Shown here: piece after piece, positions 17,453 through 24,999 of the stretch | How positions within the stretch are numbered: the first letter of the stretch is position 1 | Layout: the number at the start of each line of letters is the position of its first letter | DNA from: Firmicutes bacterium UBA4795 | GTDB lineage: Bacteria > Bacillota > Desulfotomaculia > Desulfotomaculales > Nap2-2B | NCBI GenBank assembly: GCA_002402825.1 | Contig: DHGP01000020.1 | Location: 1-41,711 of the forward strand | Direction of reading: 5' to 3' | DNA: 41,711 bases | Made by a program: the position numbers and the translations under genes | Notes under the pieces: generated by a model | What the model was told of the DNA's origin: nothing | The model's database searches: none | The model's input: the letters and a program-made list of their open reading frames with translations, nothing else

Positions 17453-18517
17453 TTATTTAAAATATGGCCTCATTTTACAGGCTACATCTTCGGGTTTTGT
17501 TTCAATTATCCAGGCGTAATGGAACTTTTCCATAAAACCAACATCGTTGGTATATAAAGGCTGAAACTTTGGTCGGGAGATGATTCTGGCGTGTAAAGTG
17601 TAATAATCCTTATCCTTCTTGTCCATTGAACCGGCATAAGTGGTAACGTTAAAAGCGTTTACCCCGCTCTCACTATAGCCCTGGAGTATTTTTACCAGGC
17701 AGGCAGCAAAGCTGCTTAACTGCTCTTCGTTTAGTTCGCTAAAGGTACTTGCGTTTTTAAAAATTAATAAAGCTTCGTTATTTCCAACAGGAGCATAACT
17801 GGCCAGGACAGCCACCCCGTTGTCTTTATTCCCCACCTCACCAATAAATCTTTCTTTGGCCTTTTTTTCTTCGGCCATGAGCTTTAGCCAGTAACTTTGG
17901 CCAGTTTGGGCAAAATATTTCCGGCTGTTTTCTATGAGTTTATTTTGGAAAGGGGTAGGTTCTTCGTCAATTAAAATCTGGGTATGCGGATGAATGATGC
18001 TGGCCGCGGCTGAAGGCAGGTGATTCCAACTCCATACGGGGTACTTTGCATTTGGTTTCTGACGTGATGCTTTTTTCATAAAGAGAATACTTGCCTTTAA
18101 ATTGTTTAGGATAAGTTCATTAGAAAACCGGGGTAAATCAAGAAAATGTTCGGTTGAAAAAGTTGCTATGCCATGATACAGGCCAAAGGGGAAAAGATTA
18201 GGAAAGGCACAGCTTTCCCCAACCATAATCCGTTCTTCATTATTAAAACCGGTAAACTTAGGTGTGCATTTTTCCAAATTTTCCGGACAAAAGAAGCAGT
18301 TTCCCTTTGTTTTATTAATCATGGCCGTAACTTCAGTTGAATTTTCCTGGGCTGATGACGCCTGTTTAATTCTTTTTGAGCGTTGGATATTTATTCTACA
18401 CTCTATCCCCGTAAACAAATCCTTGCGGTATTCAATCTCTTGGCTTTCTACCGCAAAGTTTTTTAAGGGGCTTAAAAACTTTGTTGTTTTAATCTCCTTT
18501 TCTTTTTCAAAAATCAA
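17453..18517 (-). CDS. Galactose-1-phosphate uridylyltransferase-like (HIT superfamily) protein
   Basis: This 354-aa protein resembles the GalT branch of the HIT superfamily. It has CFFCPENLEKC, two CxxC-like cysteine groups as in zinc-binding GalT proteins, NLFPFG, a HFLDL segment, and the catalytic-type motif IIHPHTQILID, where canonical GalT has HPHGQ. The pattern FNVTTYAGS and a second HARIISRP histidine follow. The nucleotidyl-transfer histidine (central H of HPH) is present, but the following Gly is Thr, so the natural substrate may not be UDP-glucose/Gal-1-P. The start is TTG at 18517 behind GAGGGGGG. No other galactose gene is nearby. Confidence 0.72.
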   Translation of the reverse strand: MIFEKEKEIKTTKFLSPLKNFAVESQEIEYRKDLFTGIECRINIQRSKRIKQASSAQENSTEVTAMINKTKGNCFFCPENLEKCTPKFTGFNNEERIMVGESCAFPNLFPFGLYHGIATFSTEHFLDLPRFSNELILNNLKASILFMKKASRQKPNAKYPVWSWNHLPSAAASIIHPHTQILIDEEPTPFQNKLIENSRKYFAQTGQSYWLKLMAEEKKAKERFIGEVGNKDNGVAVLASYAPVGNNEALLIFKNASTFSELNEEQLSSFAACLVKILQGYSESGVNAFNVTTYAGSMDKKDKDYYTLHARIISRPKFQPLYTNDVGFMEKFHYAWIIETKPEDVACKMRPYFK

Positions 18518-18594
18518 TTCTATGCCCCCCTCAGATTTTTAACATATCCATATTAAAATTAAATTAAACTAAGAATTTAACCAAAAAAATTAGC

Positions 18595-20127
18595 TTAACT
18601 TAAATAATATTTATTTTCTAAATTTCGATATTGGATTGCTTCAGCCAGGTGGACAGCTTCAATCACCTTGCTTTGAGCCAGATCAGCAATGGTAAGGGCT
18701 ACTTTTAAAATCCGGTCGTGAGCGCGGGCGCTCAAGTGCAGTTGATGAAAGGCTGCCGCCAGTAAGGCCTTTGCCTCTTTGGTCAAGTGACAGTATTTAC
18801 GTACCTCGTCTGGTTTTAGGCGAGCATTACAGGCATTTTTTGACCCTAACCTTTCCTGTTGCCGGCTGCGGGCTGCCTGCACCCTTTTTTTGATTACGGC
18901 CGAAGGTTCACCCGGCTCTTTGGCGTTTAACTCTTGATACGCTACCCGGGGCACCTCTAAATGAAGGTCAATACGGTCAAGCAAAGGGCCGGAAATACGG
19001 CTAAGGTAACGTTGAATCTGATTTGGCGTACAGGAGCACGATCGCTGGCTATCGCCGTAGTAACCGCACGGACAGGGATTACATGCTCCCACCAGCATTA
19101 TCTGGGCGGGATAGGCAATGGTAGTGCTTACGCGTGAAATGGTTACTATCCCGTCTTCTAAAGGGCCTCGTAAAGATTCTAAAGCGTCTTTTCGAAACTC
19201 TGGCATTTCGTCAAGGAATAAAACCCCTAAATGGGCCAAGCTAATTTCCCCGGGGCGGGGAAAATGTCCTCCGCCAACCAGGCTTGCGGTGGAGGCGGTG
19301 TGATGAGGGGCCCGAAATGGTCTGGCTTTAACCAAAGGATAATTTGGCTTAAGCAACCCGGCCAAGCTATGAATTTTAGTAACTTCGATAGCTTCTTCAA
19401 AAGAAAGAGCGGGTAAAATTCCTGGCAGCCGGCGGGCAAGCATAGTTTTTCCTGTTCCCGGACTGCCAATCATTAAAATATTGTGGCCTCCGGCAGCCGC
19501 TACTTCTAAAGCGCGCCGCGCGGCATCCTGACCCCGAATATCGGCCATATCGGGGTATTCCTGGTGATGAGCCGTCATTAACCTTGCGATATCCACCTGC
19601 CAGGGTTTAATTTCATTTTCTTGACGCAGAAAGCGGTCCATATGGTTTAAATTAGTTACCGGATAAATATTTACTCCTTGGACTAAAGAGGCTTCGTTGG
19701 CGTTTTGGGCAGGGACAATTATTTCAGTCAGGTTCTGTTCCCGGGCAACCAAAACGTTGGGCAGGGTACCTGATATTTCCCGCAATGTTCCGTCTAAAGA
19801 GAGTTCTCCCATTAAAACATAGGGTAATAACTTCAGGTGGTCTATCTGGCCGGTGGCCGCTAAAATTCCCGCGGCAATAGGCAAATCATATAAGGGCCCT
19901 TCTTTTTTTAAATCAGCCGGGGCTAAATTAACCGTAATTCTTTTAGCCGGAAAATCAAAACCTGAATTCTTTATGGCTGCCCGCACCCGGTCCCGGGCCT
20001 CCCTTATGGCTGTGTCAGGAAGGCCAACCAAGTCAAAGCTTGGTAAGCCGTTAGCTACATCCACTTCTACCTGAACAAGCCGCCCTTCCAAACCATAAAG
20101 GGCCGTGCTGTTTACTATGGCCAGCAT
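18595..20127 (-). CDS. comM: YifB/ComM-family Mg-chelatase-like AAA+ ATPase
   Basis: This 510-aa protein has the complete ComM architecture. The N-terminal ChlI-like domain contains VEVDVANGLPSFDLVGLPD and TVNLAPADLKKEGP. The AAA+ core has Walker A GSPGTGKT and Walker B FLDEMPEF, with RAPHHTAS and RPGEISLAHLGVLF between them. A CNPCPCGYYGD cysteine cluster and SGPLLDRIDLHLEVP (sensor/Arg-finger region) follow, then the C-terminal helical Mg_chelatase_C domain. ComM is a hexameric helicase that promotes branch migration during natural transformation. The ATG at 20127 has AGGTG about 7 nt upstream. It is transcribed divergently from the selenium operon. Confidence 0.93.
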   Translation of the reverse strand: MLAIVNSTALYGLEGRLVQVEVDVANGLPSFDLVGLPDTAIREARDRVRAAIKNSGFDFPAKRITVNLAPADLKKEGPLYDLPIAAGILAATGQIDHLKLLPYVLMGELSLDGTLREISGTLPNVLVAREQNLTEIIVPAQNANEASLVQGVNIYPVTNLNHMDRFLRQENEIKPWQVDIARLMTAHHQEYPDMADIRGQDAARRALEVAAAGGHNILMIGSPGTGKTMLARRLPGILPALSFEEAIEVTKIHSLAGLLKPNYPLVKARPFRAPHHTASTASLVGGGHFPRPGEISLAHLGVLFLDEMPEFRKDALESLRGPLEDGIVTISRVSTTIAYPAQIMLVGACNPCPCGYYGDSQRSCSCTPNQIQRYLSRISGPLLDRIDLHLEVPRVAYQELNAKEPGEPSAVIKKRVQAARSRQQERLGSKNACNARLKPDEVRKYCHLTKEAKALLAAAFHQLHLSARAHDRILKVALTIADLAQSKVIEAVHLAEAIQYRNLENKYYLS

Positions 20128-20384
20128 TTATTCACCTGCTTGTAAGAAAAAACTATCTCTTTAATTTACCACTAAAAAGCGTTTCGGCAAAGAGAAAATA
20201 TAACATATATGTTAGTTGTCTGAAAATTAATAATCTGTTTATCATTTATGGTATTTATTAGTTATAAATAATTTTTATAACTTGTTTAATTATTATTAAA
20301 TAATTTAATTTGAATTATAAATATATATAATGCTAGACTAGGATAAAAATCAATAGCTACAAGATTTTAAAAAAGGAGGATTTT

Positions 20385-21449
20385 ATGGCTAAAAAACAAT
20401 TATTTAACCAAAGAACAGCCCTTATTCTGGCCGGATTAATTTTTGGGGTGGGTGCTTCTTTGCTGCAAAAATGGGGCAATCCGCCTAACATGGGCGTTTG
20501 CGTGGCCTGTTTTATCCGGGATATTGCCGGCGCCTTGGGTCTTCACCGGGCCGAGGTGGTGCAGTATATTCGTCCTGAAATTATTGGTTTTGTATTGGGT
20601 GCTTTTATCTCGGCCTATGGTTTTGGGGAGTTTCGCGGCCGGGGCGGTTCTGCTCCTCTGGTTCGTTTTTTTCTTGGCGTTTTTGCCATGGTTGGCTTTC
20701 TGGTCTTTTTGGGCTGTCCGGTAAGAGCCCTTGTGCGCTTGGGCGGGGGAGACCTTAATGGTCTTGTTGGTTTATTAGGCCTTATTTTTGGCGCCTTTTT
20801 AGGAATCCAATTTTTAAAACAAGGTTTTAACCTAGGCCGGGCAACAAAGTTACCAACTATAACGGGCTGGATTATGCCGGTAGGCATGATAGTTCTTCTT
20901 TTATTTTGCATTTTTAAACCTACTTTTATTTTTGCCAGCGCCAAAGGACCGGGAGCTCTTCATGCAGCTATAGGCATTTCCCTGGTGGTAGGGTTAATTG
21001 TAGGATTTTTAGCCCAAAGGACCAGGATGTGTTTTGTAGGTGGATGGCGTGATTTGATTTTAATTAAGGATACCCATCTTTTTGGGGCTATCGCTGCTTT
21101 CTTTATTGGCGTCTTTCTTTGCAATTTGTTTTTAGGTCAGGTTAACTGGGGCTTTGTTGGTCAGCCGGTAGCCCATACCAATCACCTTTGGAATTTTTTA
21201 GGGATGACCCTGGGCGGGCTGGCGGCTACTTTGCTTGGCGGCTGTCCCTTGCGTCAGCTTATTCTTACCGGAGAAGGGGACGCTGATGCTGGGGTCACTG
21301 TACTAGGACTTTTTGCTGGCGCTGCCTTGGCTCATAATTTTCTTTTAGCCAGCAGCAAAGAAGGTCCTTCAGTGTTTGGTCCCTGGGCCGTAATTATTGG
21401 TCTGATTTTTATTTTGCTGGTTGGTTTTTTCATGAGGGAAAAAATATAA
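20385..21449 (+). CDS. yedE: YedE-family putative selenium transporter
   Basis: This 354-aa integral membrane protein has about ten hydrophobic helices and duplicated YeeE/YedE halves. Each half carries the family cysteine and glycine signatures: CVACFIRDIAGALGLHRAE and FLGCPVRALVRLGGGDLNGL in the first half, RMCFVGGWRDLIL and LGGCPLRQLILTGEGD in the second. YeeE/YedE proteins move sulphur compounds (thiosulphate in E. coli YeeE). This subtype, next to yedF and selD, is generally considered the selenium transporter. AAAAGGAGG lies 8 nt before the ATG. It heads a four-gene + strand operon. Confidence 0.88.
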   Translation: MAKKQLFNQRTALILAGLIFGVGASLLQKWGNPPNMGVCVACFIRDIAGALGLHRAEVVQYIRPEIIGFVLGAFISAYGFGEFRGRGGSAPLVRFFLGVFAMVGFLVFLGCPVRALVRLGGGDLNGLVGLLGLIFGAFLGIQFLKQGFNLGRATKLPTITGWIMPVGMIVLLLFCIFKPTFIFASAKGPGALHAAIGISLVVGLIVGFLAQRTRMCFVGGWRDLILIKDTHLFGAIAAFFIGVFLCNLFLGQVNWGFVGQPVAHTNHLWNFLGMTLGGLAATLLGGCPLRQLILTGEGDADAGVTVLGLFAGAALAHNFLLASSKEGPSVFGPWAVIIGLIFILLVGFFMREKI

Positions 21450-21475
21450 AGGATTTGTAAAGGAGGAAAGAAATC

Positions 21476-21706
21476 ATGGTTGAGATTGACGCGTGCGGGT
21501 TTTCCTGCCCTATTCCCGTGGTAAAAACTATGCACGGTTTAGAAAATAATCCTGGTGAACCGGTAACAGTACTTGTTGACAGTGAAGTTTCCCGGGAAAA
21601 TGTGTCCCGCTTGGCTCAAAGTAAAGGATACACGGTAAAAATTGAAGCTCTAGCGGAAGGATATAAACTTATCCTTAATCCCCAGTCAAGTGAAAGTACA
21701 GGATAA
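21476..21706 (+). CDS. yedF: YedF/TusA-like sulfur (selenium) carrier protein
   Basis: This 76-aa cytoplasmic protein has the SirA/TusA fold and the signature CGFSCPIPVVKT, whose CPxP cysteine carries a persulphide in TusA. It ends shortly after the second beta strand and lacks the C-terminal DsrE-like half found in longer YedF proteins. A ribosome site AAAGGAGG (21459-21466) precedes the ATG, 26 nt after yedE. The position between yedE and DUF3343/selD supports a role in delivering reduced selenium. That role is inferred from context. Confidence 0.85.
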   Translation: MVEIDACGFSCPIPVVKTMHGLENNPGEPVTVLVDSEVSRENVSRLAQSKGYTVKIEALAEGYKLILNPQSSESTG

Positions 21707-21825
21707 ACTTACGGTTATATAAAATATATAGTAAAATATATAAAAAATTTACTTATAATTTACCGGTGTCTTTTATGGTAAAATAATATCTGAGCATTTA
21801 TTTGTTAAAGAACAGGGGGTAGCCA

Positions 21826-22044
21826 TTGGCTTATAAAGTAGTTTTATTTTATTCTACCTCCGCCGCCATCCAGGCAGAAAAATTGCTTATTAAAGAAGGT
21901 TTTACCGTAAAATTAATTCCCGTGCCCCGCATAATTAGTTCTGATTGTGGGGTATGCCTGCGTTTTGAGGACGCCGTTGAAATACAAATTAAGAGTTTGC
22001 TAAATCAAAAAAAAGTAACTTATCAAGGAATCTACGCTATATAA
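21826..22044 (+). CDS. DUF3343 putative selenium/sulfur carrier-like protein
   Basis: This 72-aa protein matches the DUF3343 pattern. The first half is YKVVLFYSTSAAIQAEKLL (the donor or thioredoxin-like alpha/beta start), then GFTVKLIPVPR and the invariant-looking SSDCGVCLRF with two cysteines three residues apart. DUF3343 genes co-occur with selD across selenium-using bacteria, hence the name Se/S carrier-like. The start is TTG at 21826, preceded by AGGGGGT. It lies 120 bp after yedF with an AT-rich gap that could hold an internal promoter. selD begins 13 nt after its stop. Confidence 0.82.
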   Translation: MAYKVVLFYSTSAAIQAEKLLIKEGFTVKLIPVPRIISSDCGVCLRFEDAVEIQIKSLLNQKKVTYQGIYAI

Positions 22045-22057
22045 GGAGGTGTCATCA

Positions 22058-23113
22058 ATGACCCAACCCTTCCCCAAACTTACGCAGCTTGCTAAAACAT
22101 CTGGCTGAGCGGCTAAAATAGGGCCGGCGGCCCTGTCGCAAGTCTTGCGCCAGTTACATTTAAGTCCGATAAAAGACCAGAATCTTTTGGTGGGCCTGGA
22201 AACATCTGATGATGCTGCGGTATATAAGCTAACTGAAGATTTAGCTTTAATCCAAACCATAGACTTTTTTACCCCAGTCATTGATGACCCCTATTTTTTC
22301 GGCCAGGTGGCCGCCGCTAACGCTTTAAGCGATATATACGCCATGGGCGGGCGCCCCCTTTTGGCCTTAAATATTGTCTGTTTTCCTAATTGCCTTCCCC
22401 TGGAATGGTTAACGGCTATTCTCCAGGGGGGGGCAGATAAAGTGGCCGAAGCTGGAGCAATTATAGCCGGGGGGCATAGCGTCCAGGATGACGAGCCCAA
22501 GTATGGCCTTGCGGTTACAGGATTAGTGTCGCCCCAAAAAGTAATTACCAATGCCGGTGCTTTACCTGGGGATGTGCTTATTTTAACCAAGCCTCTTGGG
22601 ACAGGGATTATCACTACGGGTATTAAAGCCGATTTAGTTTCCCCAGAGACACAAGCGGCTGCAGTAACCAGTATGACCACTCTTAATGCAGCTGCTGCCA
22701 TGGCCATGCAAGCTGCCGGTGTTCATGCCTGTACGGATATTACCGGTTTTGGGCTTTTAGGCCACGCCGCAGAAATGGCCTTGGCTAGTAATGTTTCCCT
22801 GGAATTAGAAATGGGTAAAATACCTTTTCTTCCTGAAATTGAAAATTTAGCTTTTCTGGGTTTAATTCCAGGAGGGGCTTATAAAAACCGTGAATATTTA
22901 GTAAATGAAATTATCTTTGCTGAGAGAATTACGGCTACGGAAAAAATGATCTTATTTGATCCCCAGACTTCCGGAGGGTTGTTTATTGCTTTACCAGGGG
23001 AAAAAGAAGGAAGCTTTTTTACTGCTCTAAACCGGCAGGAGAAAGGAACCCTTTTTACCCAAACTGTAGGGCGGGTTACGGAAAAGAAAGATTACCTAAT
23101 CTTAGTAAAATGA
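22058..23113 (+). CDS. selD: Selenide, water dikinase SelD (selenoprotein, UGA-Sec at codon 17)
   Basis: SelD uses ATP and selenide to make monoselenophosphate, the donor for selenocysteine and selenouridine. Translation from ATG 22058, preceded by AAGGAGG (22043-22049), gives KLTQLAKTSG, then TGA at 22106-22108, then AAKIGPAAL. This aligns with the SelD catalytic loop SG(C/U)xAK, where Sec and the nearby Lys act in catalysis. The full product is 351 aa. Later motifs are TSDDAAVYKL, IQTIDFFTPVIDDPY, ANALSDIYAMGG, IAGGHSVQDDEPKYGLAVTG, TDITGFGLLGHAAEM and DPQTSGGL. A conventional gene caller starts at 22145 and misses the active site. Confidence 0.95.
22106..22140 (+). promoter_or_regulatory. 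Candidate bacterial SECIS element in selD
   Basis: Directly downstream of the UGA, AGGGCC (22120-22125) pairs with GGCCCT (22129-22134) around a GGC loop. An outer GCG/CGC helix can extend it back towards the UGA. Bacterial SECIS hairpins occupy this position and recruit SelB. The loop is smaller than the usual one, so the fold is provisional. Confidence 0.55.
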
Positions 23114-23114
23114 G

Positions 23115-23162
23115 CCCCTACCCTAACTCTTCCCCTTTAAAGGGGGAGGGTTAGGGTGGGGG
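23115..23162. repeat. Long inverted repeat after selD
   Basis: CCCCTACCCTAAC (23115-23127) pairs with GTTAGGGTGGGG (23150-23161), and an inner TCCCCTTT/AAAGGGGGA arm completes a ~48-nt hairpin. It starts 1 nt after the selD stop. There is no T run directly after it, so it may be a dispersed palindromic repeat that doubles as a 3' end stabiliser, or a terminator for either strand. Confidence 0.6.
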
Positions 23163-23352
23163 TTCATAAATCGTGCAAATTATAAATTCCTTTAGTTTTT
23201 AGTTTATGGTATAATTTTTAAGAAAAAAAGAAGGACTTTTTTTGTTTATAGCGAAAGGTATTATACTATAAGTTACAAGTATTTTTTTTATTATCTGGTA
23301 ATTCGCAAAATTTATTCATTTTAAAGATTAATTAATTTAGGAGGCAATTAAT

Positions 23353-24909
23353 ATGTTTCAAGAAAAAAATGGTTATTTTGTTCCTTCGGAATCGTTTATT
23401 GAAAAGGCAAACGCAAGGCAATACGAAAAGCTTATTCAAGAAACACAGGATGAGCCGGTTAAATTGTGGCAGGAAGTAGCTAAAGAGCTAACCTGGTATG
23501 CTCCTTGGAAGAAAACATTAAACGACCAAAACCCTCCTTTTTATAAATGGTTCGAGGGGGGGAAGGTTAATATTTTTCATAACGCCTTGGAAAGATACAC
23601 CAATACCCCTATGCGCAACAAACTGGCCCTTATTTGGGAAGGCGAAAATGGTGAAGTGCGGACTTACAGTTATCATGCTCTTTGCCGGGAAGTAAATAAA
23701 TGCGCTAATCTCCTGAAAAATATGGGGGTTAAAAGAGGTGACCGGGTAACCATCTTTTTGCCTAAAATTCCCGAGCAAATTATGATGATGCTGGCCTGTG
23801 CTAAAATTGGGGCTATCCATCATATAGCATATGTGGGGCTAGATGCTTATACTTTAAGACAACAAATATTAAGCACTGGTTCTAAATGTGTGGTTGCCTC
23901 AGACGGGAGTTTTCGTAGTGGCGTTGCTGTCTCCCTAAAGAAGGAGATATTAGATGAAGCCTTAAAGTTAACCCCTACGGTAAAAACAGTAATTGTAGTT
24001 AAAAGAACAGGTCAGAATGTTCCTATGGAAAAAAGCCGTGATTATTGGTTCCACGAACTAATTAATCTTCCTATTATTACCGGTAAAGAAGATACCGAAG
24101 TTATGGACGCTGAGGACCCGCTTTTTATAATTTATCGGCCCCATATTTCACAACGCTCAGGTTTACTTAACGGATATTTATATACTCATGGTGGTTATAT
24201 GGTAGGGGCCTATTTTACTACCAAGTTAATTGGGGACATAAAAGATATTGACCGTTATTGGTGTACCTCTGATCCGGCTTGGATTACAGGCCATACCTAT
24301 ACTGTATACGGTCCCTTATTAAATGGAGCAACTGTTTTCTTCTACGAAGGTATCCCTACTTATCCTTACCCGGATAAATGGTGGTCGTTAGTTGAAAAAT
24401 ACGAAATTAATATTTTTGCCGCTATAGTTTCAAATATTAAAAACCTTATGCGTCAGGGCGATGCCTGGTTGGAAAAACATGATTTGTCAAGTCTAAGACT
24501 TTTAGGAACCATGGATGAACCAATAGATTTAGAAACATGGAACTGGTATTTTAAAGTAGTAGGTAAAGAAAAATGTCATATTATGGACGTCTGGGGGCAA
24601 ATTGAAACAGGTGGACTTTTAATTAGCACTTTACCAACTAAACCTTTAAAACCTGGCTCCATTGGTATGGCTTTCCCTGGAATTATAGTTGGGATTGTAA
24701 ATGAAGAGGGAAAAGAAGTAGGGGTTGAAGAAGAAGGGTACCTGGTAATAAAAAAACCCTGGCCTTATATGCTAAGAACAATTTATGAAAATCCAGAACT
24801 TTATCAAGATAGATACTGGAGTAGAATAAAAGGCGTTTATTATACCGGAGATATAGCTAAGAAAGATAAAAACGGTTATACTAGCGTGGTAAAAAGAATT
24901 GCCTTTTAA
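23353..24909 (+). CDS. Degenerate AMP-forming acetyl-CoA synthetase-like protein
   Basis: The 518-aa product aligns in order with Acs: an N-terminal region (WYAPWKKTLN, NIFHNALERY), RNKLALIWEG, GVKRGDRVTIFLPKIPEQIMMMLACAKIGAIH, CTSDPAWITGHTYTVYGPLLNGAT, and MDVWGQIETGG (cognate of the A5 motif). Two essential elements are missing. The P-loop-like motif, normally YTSGSTGKPKG, reads IYRPHISQRSGLLNG (residues ~257-271). The chain stops just after YYTGDIAKKDKNGY, so the ~110-residue C-terminal lid with the catalytic lysine is absent. The rest of the frame is intact with a good ribosome site (TAGGAGG), so it looks kept rather than decayed. It may bind acyl-CoA or regulate the neighbouring ADP-forming enzyme. 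Confidence 0.75.
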   Translation: MFQEKNGYFVPSESFIEKANARQYEKLIQETQDEPVKLWQEVAKELTWYAPWKKTLNDQNPPFYKWFEGGKVNIFHNALERYTNTPMRNKLALIWEGENGEVRTYSYHALCREVNKCANLLKNMGVKRGDRVTIFLPKIPEQIMMMLACAKIGAIHHIAYVGLDAYTLRQQILSTGSKCVVASDGSFRSGVAVSLKKEILDEALKLTPTVKTVIVVKRTGQNVPMEKSRDYWFHELINLPIITGKEDTEVMDAEDPLFIIYRPHISQRSGLLNGYLYTHGGYMVGAYFTTKLIGDIKDIDRYWCTSDPAWITGHTYTVYGPLLNGATVFFYEGIPTYPYPDKWWSLVEKYEINIFAAIVSNIKNLMRQGDAWLEKHDLSSLRLLGTMDEPIDLETWNWYFKVVGKEKCHIMDVWGQIETGGLLISTLPTKPLKPGSIGMAFPGIIVGIVNEEGKEVGVEEEGYLVIKKPWPYMLRTIYENPELYQDRYWSRIKGVYYTGDIAKKDKNGYTSVVKRIAF

Positions 24910-24999
24910 GACATTTTAAAATATGCTAAAAGTTCCTTTTTATGTTTAAAATAGCTTTTTATTTTTATATTTAAAAAGATATTTAGGAGGCTTTAGTAT

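Noticed and set aside
22145..23113. SelD starting at 22145
   Set aside because: This start comes after the active-site codon; the upstream reading with UGA as selenocysteine has a strong ribosome site and matches SelD.
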